Below, in pieces: positions 60,206 through 64,000 of a DNA stretch of 64,000 nucleotides; the first letter of the stretch is position 1, and the number at the start of each line of letters is the position of its first letter. The notes beneath the pieces are model-generated. The model was given only the letters and a program-made list of their open reading frames with translations. It was not told the DNA's origin and made no database searches. This DNA comes from UMGS1002 sp964570825 (GTDB lineage: Bacteria; Bacillota; Clostridia; Oscillospirales; CAG-272), in contig CAZMZJ010000006.1 in NCBI GenBank assembly GCA_964570825.1, forward strand, positions 62,001 through 126,000. The letters are read 5' to 3'. The position numbers and the translations under genes were made by a program.

Positions 60206-60369
60206 CGCATGATTAAGGATGATATTAGGTATAATATTAAAATTACCATAATTTAACATAGTGTTATTAAAAAAACTGCCGCGCCAGAAATTTAATGTAG
60301 AATAATGTTCATAAATTTGTTATACTGAATATGAAAAAATTCATCTGTAATACAAAAAAGGCCCGAGTA

Positions 60370-60381
60370 GAAAATTTGTTC
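60370..60381. promoter_or_regulatory. second LexA-like box
   Basis: GAAAATTTGTTC differs by one base from GAAC-N4-GTTC. It lies 105 bases upstream of the plus-strand gene at 60486. The 338-base intergenic region is otherwise AT-rich with no gene. Confidence 0.3.
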
Positions 60382-60485
60382 GCATTTAATTAAAATTTCA
60401 TTTTTTTAATTTATTAACATGGTACATGATAACATATTATCAAATGACCATATTTATACAATATGTCTAAAAAAGGAGAATAGAT

Positions 60486-60773
60486 TTGAAAAATACATAC
60501 AAAAATCGAAAAGGCGGTTTTCGCTGTCTTGGTCTTGCCGGGCATCTGAGCCGTATGTCGCGCCGTTCGCTGCTGGCGCTTAACATCTGCCTTCCGATAA
60601 TACTTTTGGTGCTCATAGCGATGATTTTCAAACTTGACGAAGCGGTTCGGGAGCATCCCGAAACGGTGACGCTTATCTACCATAAGATGCTCGAGTACAT
60701 AATCGCCGCCCTTGCCATCGCGATTTCCGGCGCGCTTCTGCTTGACGCGGCGGAGAAAAAGGACAAAAAATAA
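60486..60773 (+). CDS. small membrane protein
   Basis: This 95-residue protein has a basic N-terminus and two hydrophobic segments (about 29-47 and 70-86) separated by a charged loop. Its C-terminus is lysine-rich. The TTG start at 60486 is supported by AAAGGAG seven bases upstream. It belongs to no family I recognise. It is divergent from the DUF6514-like gene. A hairpin follows. Confidence 0.6.
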   Translation: MKNTYKNRKGGFRCLGLAGHLSRMSRRSLLALNICLPIILLVLIAMIFKLDEAVREHPETVTLIYHKMLEYIIAALAIAISGALLLDAAEKKDKK

Positions 60774-60780
60774 AAACCAA

Positions 60781-60808
60781 AAGGAGAGCCTTGTTAAAAG
60801 CTCTCCTT
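60781..60808 (+). terminator. hairpin terminator
   Basis: A perfect 9-bp stem (60781-60789 with 60800-60808) with a 10-base loop. The T-rich stretch after it is delayed (TATAGCTTATAGAGTTTTT). Confidence 0.6.
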
Positions 60809-60924
60809 ATAGCTTATAGAGTTTTTATTAAACCGCTCGCGCCTTAACCGAAGCCGGCAGCATTGTCCGTCATGCCTTCCGCCGGCCTCGTTCCTCATGC
60901 GCCGCGGATATATGATGCGCGATG

Positions 60925-63252
60925 TCAGTACTCCGCAAGCATTTCATTTAGCCTTCTCTCCGCCTCGTCGGCGCGGAGCCTGTCGGCCGCGTATGCCTTT
61001 CTCAGCAGTTCTCCCGGTATGAAGTCGTCATACTTGTCAAACACCGGGAGCTCACCCGCTGAAACGAGCGCCTCGCAGTCGATTCCTTCGGTTCTTGCTT
61101 TGTCTGCAAGAGCTTTTATAAGTTCGTAATCATTGCCCCGCTCCATGCGGAACGTCATATAGCAGCAGCCTTCAAAATCAAGGTTTGAAATTTTGAATTC
61201 CTTTGAATTCTGCGCAAGGTACTTGCGCAGCGTTCTGAACGAACGCGTGCCGAGCCACGGGAAAAGGCACCACGAGTATCCTCCGAGGCAAACCATCGAA
61301 TGCTCGAGCATCCCTGTGTTCCGCGCAAGATGCCGCGCCACATCGAGCCTCTGAACGGCATTCGGCTTGAGGTACGGATAAACCGTGTCCTCGGCGAGCA
61401 CTTTTTTCATCCTCTCAAGGATCCGCGTGTGAATTTCGCCGTAGTCGCCGGGCCATGCGATCTCCATCTTGCCCTCGACGCCCCTGACGTAAATCAGCTT
61501 GCGCTTGATGTCAAGCTCCTCGACCTCCCAGACGCGTCCGGCGAGAGCGAATCTGTCTCCCACAGGGGGCGGGGATGTGATGACTCCTATTTCGTCCGAG
61601 CCGCAGCGCACGGTATAGTCCTCGGTATCTTTGAAAACGGCGTAAAACCTGAAGCTTTTCATTAGTTTCTCGCCTTCAAGGCCAACAATAAGCCCTTTTT
61701 CCTCGGTCATCTCCAAAAAGCCGTCTTTCAGCATGGAAAGAATCAGGGTTTTGTAATCCTCCTTGCTCACCGCGGCGAACGGAGGCAGCGCAAGCACCCG
61801 GTCGGCAAGCCGTTTCGGCGTCAGCTCGCCCGACGCGCCGAGAATGCTCAGCGTCTGCTGGAACAGTAGCGAGAACGGCAGCTTCCGCACAAGCGGAGGC
61901 TCGATAAACCTTTCCTCGATGTACAGTTGTATTATCGCTATGGCCCTGAGCAGCCCCCATGGAATCAGCTGCGGCAGGGGAGTATTCGGCAGCGGATTTT
62001 CTTCGCGGAAAACCATCATCATCTCCGGTGGCTGTCCGCGGCGTCCCGAGCGACCGAGCCGCTGCAGGAAGCTTGAAACTGAGCTTGGCGCGTCGTTGTG
62101 CAGAACTCTCTCAAGCCGCCCGATGTCGACTCCAAGCTCAAGAGTGACGGTTGCGCAGGTGACGGCCTGAACGTTTTCGTCCTTCATTTTAAGCTCTGCT
62201 TCCTCGCGTATTGACGCGGAAAGGAATCCGTGATGAATCAGGAAGATATCCGGCTCGCCGCGCCGCTTGGCAATCTGCCTGAAGGTGGCGCAGATATATT
62301 CCGTTTCCTCGCGTGAATTTGAAAAGACAAGAGATTTCTTGTCCTTAACGCAGTCGTACATATATTCGTATCCCGCGTCAAGCTCCGCGGCAGCCGGCTG
62401 TTTCTGCCCGTTTGTGCTTTCCGCCGCCTCTGACGTCTCTCCGCCGTTCACTCGTGTTGCCGGAAGGCAATTTTTTTCGCTGTCAGCAATCGCGGGACGG
62501 TTTTCGTAGCTGCCGCGGTCTGTCTGGTCTTCCTTAAGGTTTTGAATATAAAAATGCTCAAGGCCGAGTCTCCAGCGGAGCTTTTCCTCTTTGAACAGCG
62601 GGATATCGGTCTTACGCATGGTTCCGGCCGACAGCCAGGCCGCTGCCAGCTCCGGGTCGCCGACAGTCGCTGAAAGTCCTATGCGGCGTGGCGTCCGGCC
62701 TATAATGCGCGCGATCCGGCACAGCTGGCAGATTATCTGGTTGCCACGGTCGGCGCCTGTCAGGGTATGAATTTCGTCTATAATTATATATCGCAGGTCG
62801 CAGAAAAGCCGCACTATGTCGTTCGAGCGGTTGAGCAGCATAGACTCGAGCGACTCCGGCGTTATCTGGAGAATTCCGGACGGATTTTCGAGTAGTTTTC
62901 TCTTGTGTGAAGCTGCCACATCACCGTGCCAGTGAGTGACCCTGATGCCGGTCTGTTCGAGCAGCTCGTCGATTCTTGCAAACTGGTCGTTGATGAGGCT
63001 TTTCAGCGGCGCGATGTAAAGAACGCCGACCGATGCGGGCGGATTTTCCCATATGTCGGTGAGCACGGGGAAAAAGGCCGCCTCGGTCTTGCCGCTTGCT
63101 GTCGACGAGGTGAGAAGCAGGTTGTGGTCGGTTTCAAATATCGAATGTGCCGCCGCAATCTGGACAGCGCGAAGGCTGTCCCAGGAATGCGAGTAAATGA
63201 ATTCCCGTATGAAATCCGGAAATCTCTCGAAAATCATGTCGGCTTCCGTCAT
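60925..63252 (-). CDS. Lhr-like DEAD/DEAH-box helicase (BrxHI-like)
   Basis: This 775-residue superfamily 2 helicase has Walker A S-T-A-S-G-K-T (50-56), Ia A-P-L-K-S-L (81-86), Ib T-P-E-S-L (131-135) and DEIH (159-162). S-A-T (194-196) and motif VI Q-R-L-G-R-S-G-R-R-G are also present. The helicase core is followed by an Lhr-type winged-helix and C-terminal region (about 450-775), much shorter than in full-length Lhr. A charged insertion lies near 250-290. It follows a DUF2791 ATPase gene on the same strand (100-base gap). That pairing is known from BREX (BrxD with BrxHI) and from TerB-linked operons. GGAGGTGGG precedes the ATG. Confidence 0.88.
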   Translation of the reverse strand: MTEADMIFERFPDFIREFIYSHSWDSLRAVQIAAAHSIFETDHNLLLTSSTASGKTEAAFFPVLTDIWENPPASVGVLYIAPLKSLINDQFARIDELLEQTGIRVTHWHGDVAASHKRKLLENPSGILQITPESLESMLLNRSNDIVRLFCDLRYIIIDEIHTLTGADRGNQIICQLCRIARIIGRTPRRIGLSATVGDPELAAAWLSAGTMRKTDIPLFKEEKLRWRLGLEHFYIQNLKEDQTDRGSYENRPAIADSEKNCLPATRVNGGETSEAAESTNGQKQPAAAELDAGYEYMYDCVKDKKSLVFSNSREETEYICATFRQIAKRRGEPDIFLIHHGFLSASIREEAELKMKDENVQAVTCATVTLELGVDIGRLERVLHNDAPSSVSSFLQRLGRSGRRGQPPEMMMVFREENPLPNTPLPQLIPWGLLRAIAIIQLYIEERFIEPPLVRKLPFSLLFQQTLSILGASGELTPKRLADRVLALPPFAAVSKEDYKTLILSMLKDGFLEMTEEKGLIVGLEGEKLMKSFRFYAVFKDTEDYTVRCGSDEIGVITSPPPVGDRFALAGRVWEVEELDIKRKLIYVRGVEGKMEIAWPGDYGEIHTRILERMKKVLAEDTVYPYLKPNAVQRLDVARHLARNTGMLEHSMVCLGGYSWCLFPWLGTRSFRTLRKYLAQNSKEFKISNLDFEGCCYMTFRMERGNDYELIKALADKARTEGIDCEALVSAGELPVFDKYDDFIPGELLRKAYAADRLRADEAERRLNEMLAEY

Positions 63253-63352
63253 AAAATGCCCACCTCCGGAATACGCAAAGCGCGGGGCACCGCCCCGAAC
63301 CTCCGATAATCGATAATATTGATGAAAATTTGTAAAAAATCGCAGAATGCCT

Positions 63353-64000
63353 TTAGAATATTATATCTTCGGGATTAAAATCCGGCTTTCCTCTGCCGTC
63401 GGAATCATCGGATTCAGGCGTGGAAACGTCTTTGCCGCCGTCACTGCCGATTTTGTTGTCGGTTTTATATTTACCATTGTTTTCGTTTTCATTTTCGTTG
63501 TTATTTTCATCTTCATCAGCTTCGCCGGCGGTTTTGAGCGTCACCGCCGTCCCGACAATGTCGTTGAACGACGCCGACGGGTTTTGCATGAGAATGTTGA
63601 GGACCGTCATATAATCCCTCAGCATTTCGCGCGGAGTTATCATCGCGTTGGCCCCGGCGCGCTCAAGGCAGATGTTGAGAAACCGGACCATTTCCTCGTC
63701 GGTAATTCTCGGCGTCCAGTTATAATTCTGCGAATAAAGCCGGGTGATTCTCACTATAAGCGCCAGCAGCTCGTCGTCTGAGAGCCGCCGCAGGCGTATG
63801 ACCGGGCCGATAAGATTTTTATATCCTTCAAGCGCGAACCGGCTGTCGCAGAGCCTTGACCTCAGGGCCTCGTAGCTGAACAGTCCCCGCCGGGTATCCT
63901 CGAGAAACTGCGGAGTTCCGCCGAGTATTATTTCAAGTCCGGGCGCGCGCCCCTGAAGAGTGTCGTTGAACATCGAAAGGATTTTCTCATAGTTGTTCTC
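63353..64000 (-). CDS. DUF2791 (BrxD-like) P-loop ATPase, C-terminal part (truncated by window edge)
   Basis: The frame is open from 64000 down to the stop at 63353 and gives 215 residues. The visible part starts N-N-Y-E-K-I-L-S-M-F-N-D and continues I-L-G-G-T-P-Q-F-L-E-D-x-R-R-G-L-F-S-Y-E, the typical middle-to-end pattern of DUF2791 ATPases. These are linked to BREX (BrxD) and TerB-N operons. The first half, with Walker A and B, lies outside. An internal ATG at 63973 is not the real start. The last 65 residues are an Asp/Glu/Asn-rich low-complexity tail ending in F-N-P-E-D-I-I-F. Confidence 0.85.
   Translation of the reverse strand, partial: ENNYEKILSMFNDTLQGRAPGLEIILGGTPQFLEDTRRGLFSYEALRSRLCDSRFALEGYKNLIGPVIRLRRLSDDELLALIVRITRLYSQNYNWTPRITDEEMVRFLNICLERAGANAMITPREMLRDYMTVLNILMQNPSASFNDIVGTAVTLKTAGEADEDENNNENENENNGKYKTDNKIGSDGGKDVSTPESDDSDGRGKPDFNPEDIIF

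Noticed and set aside
60925..63252. Full-length Lhr repair helicase
   Set aside because: The protein is about half the length of Lhr and is paired with a DUF2791 ATPase, so a BrxHI-like role fits better.
63347..63781. 144-codon plus-strand frame rich in Val/Ile/Phe
   Set aside because: It is antisense to the DUF2791 ATPase; the hydrophobicity comes from the complement of the Asp/Glu/Asn-rich tail.

Overview
The window looks like a piece of chromosome from an anaerobic, spore-forming member of the Clostridia, probably an uncultured gut or digester lineage near the Oscillospirales. The evidence is the gene content: PerR with rubrerythrin, RicT, a LysM-GH18 spore-cortex-type hydrolase, small families typical of Clostridia (DUF4830, DUF4358, DUF5685), archaeal-type ProS, 2,3-BPG-independent phosphoglycerate mutase, and the nusB-xseAB-ispA-tlyA-nadK-argR-recN block. 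Promoters are mostly sigma-A-like with a 17-base spacer, ribosome binding sites are strong AGGAGG types, and the one tRNA gene encodes its CCA. Genus and species cannot be given from sequence alone.

Left part (1-12.1 kb). The end of leuD overlaps leuB. A three-gene ABC-2 exporter lies on the minus strand. A plus-strand run follows: AIM24-like zinc-ribbon protein, zinc-ribbon membrane protein, ferric-iron-type binding lipoprotein and permease with no ATPase, beta-propeller protein, large membrane/coiled-coil protein, and a third zinc-ribbon protein. This run shares overlaps and tight spacing, and the function of its second half is unknown.

Middle part (12.1-38.9 kb). tRNA-Arg(ACG); an EIIA-Glc-like protein that lacks both active-site histidines; a PHP/lamin-tail lipoprotein; perR overlapping rubrerythrin; a Gly/Trp-rich TPM protein; a GH4 glycosidase; a DUF5685-J-protein pair; a PfoR-type PTS IIC behind an Mrp ATPase; gpmI; a phosphodiester glycosidase lipoprotein; gap; tagA; proS; rodA; DUF4830; and the conserved holB-ricT-(ferredoxin)-trmN6-ttcA neighbourhood.

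Right part (39-64 kb). DUF4397 protein, yebC, argS, ybaK and a CBS protein; then the long minus-strand information/repair operon from nusB to recN, driven by a clear promoter at 51.4 kb and lacking dxs. An envelope cluster follows (M23 peptidase, small membrane protein, SGNH hydrolase, DUF4358), then ldh, eno, a LysM-GH18 hydrolase, nrdR and two small genes around LexA-like boxes. At the right edge an Lhr-like helicase lies downstream of a DUF2791 (BrxD-like) ATPase that runs off the window. That pair is the best candidate here for a genome-defence or DNA-processing system.

Central metabolism is well represented (gap, gpmI, eno, ldh). gap and ldh have similar Rex-like sites upstream, which suggests redox-controlled fermentation. 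No insertion sequence, prophage, CRISPR array or rRNA gene was seen.
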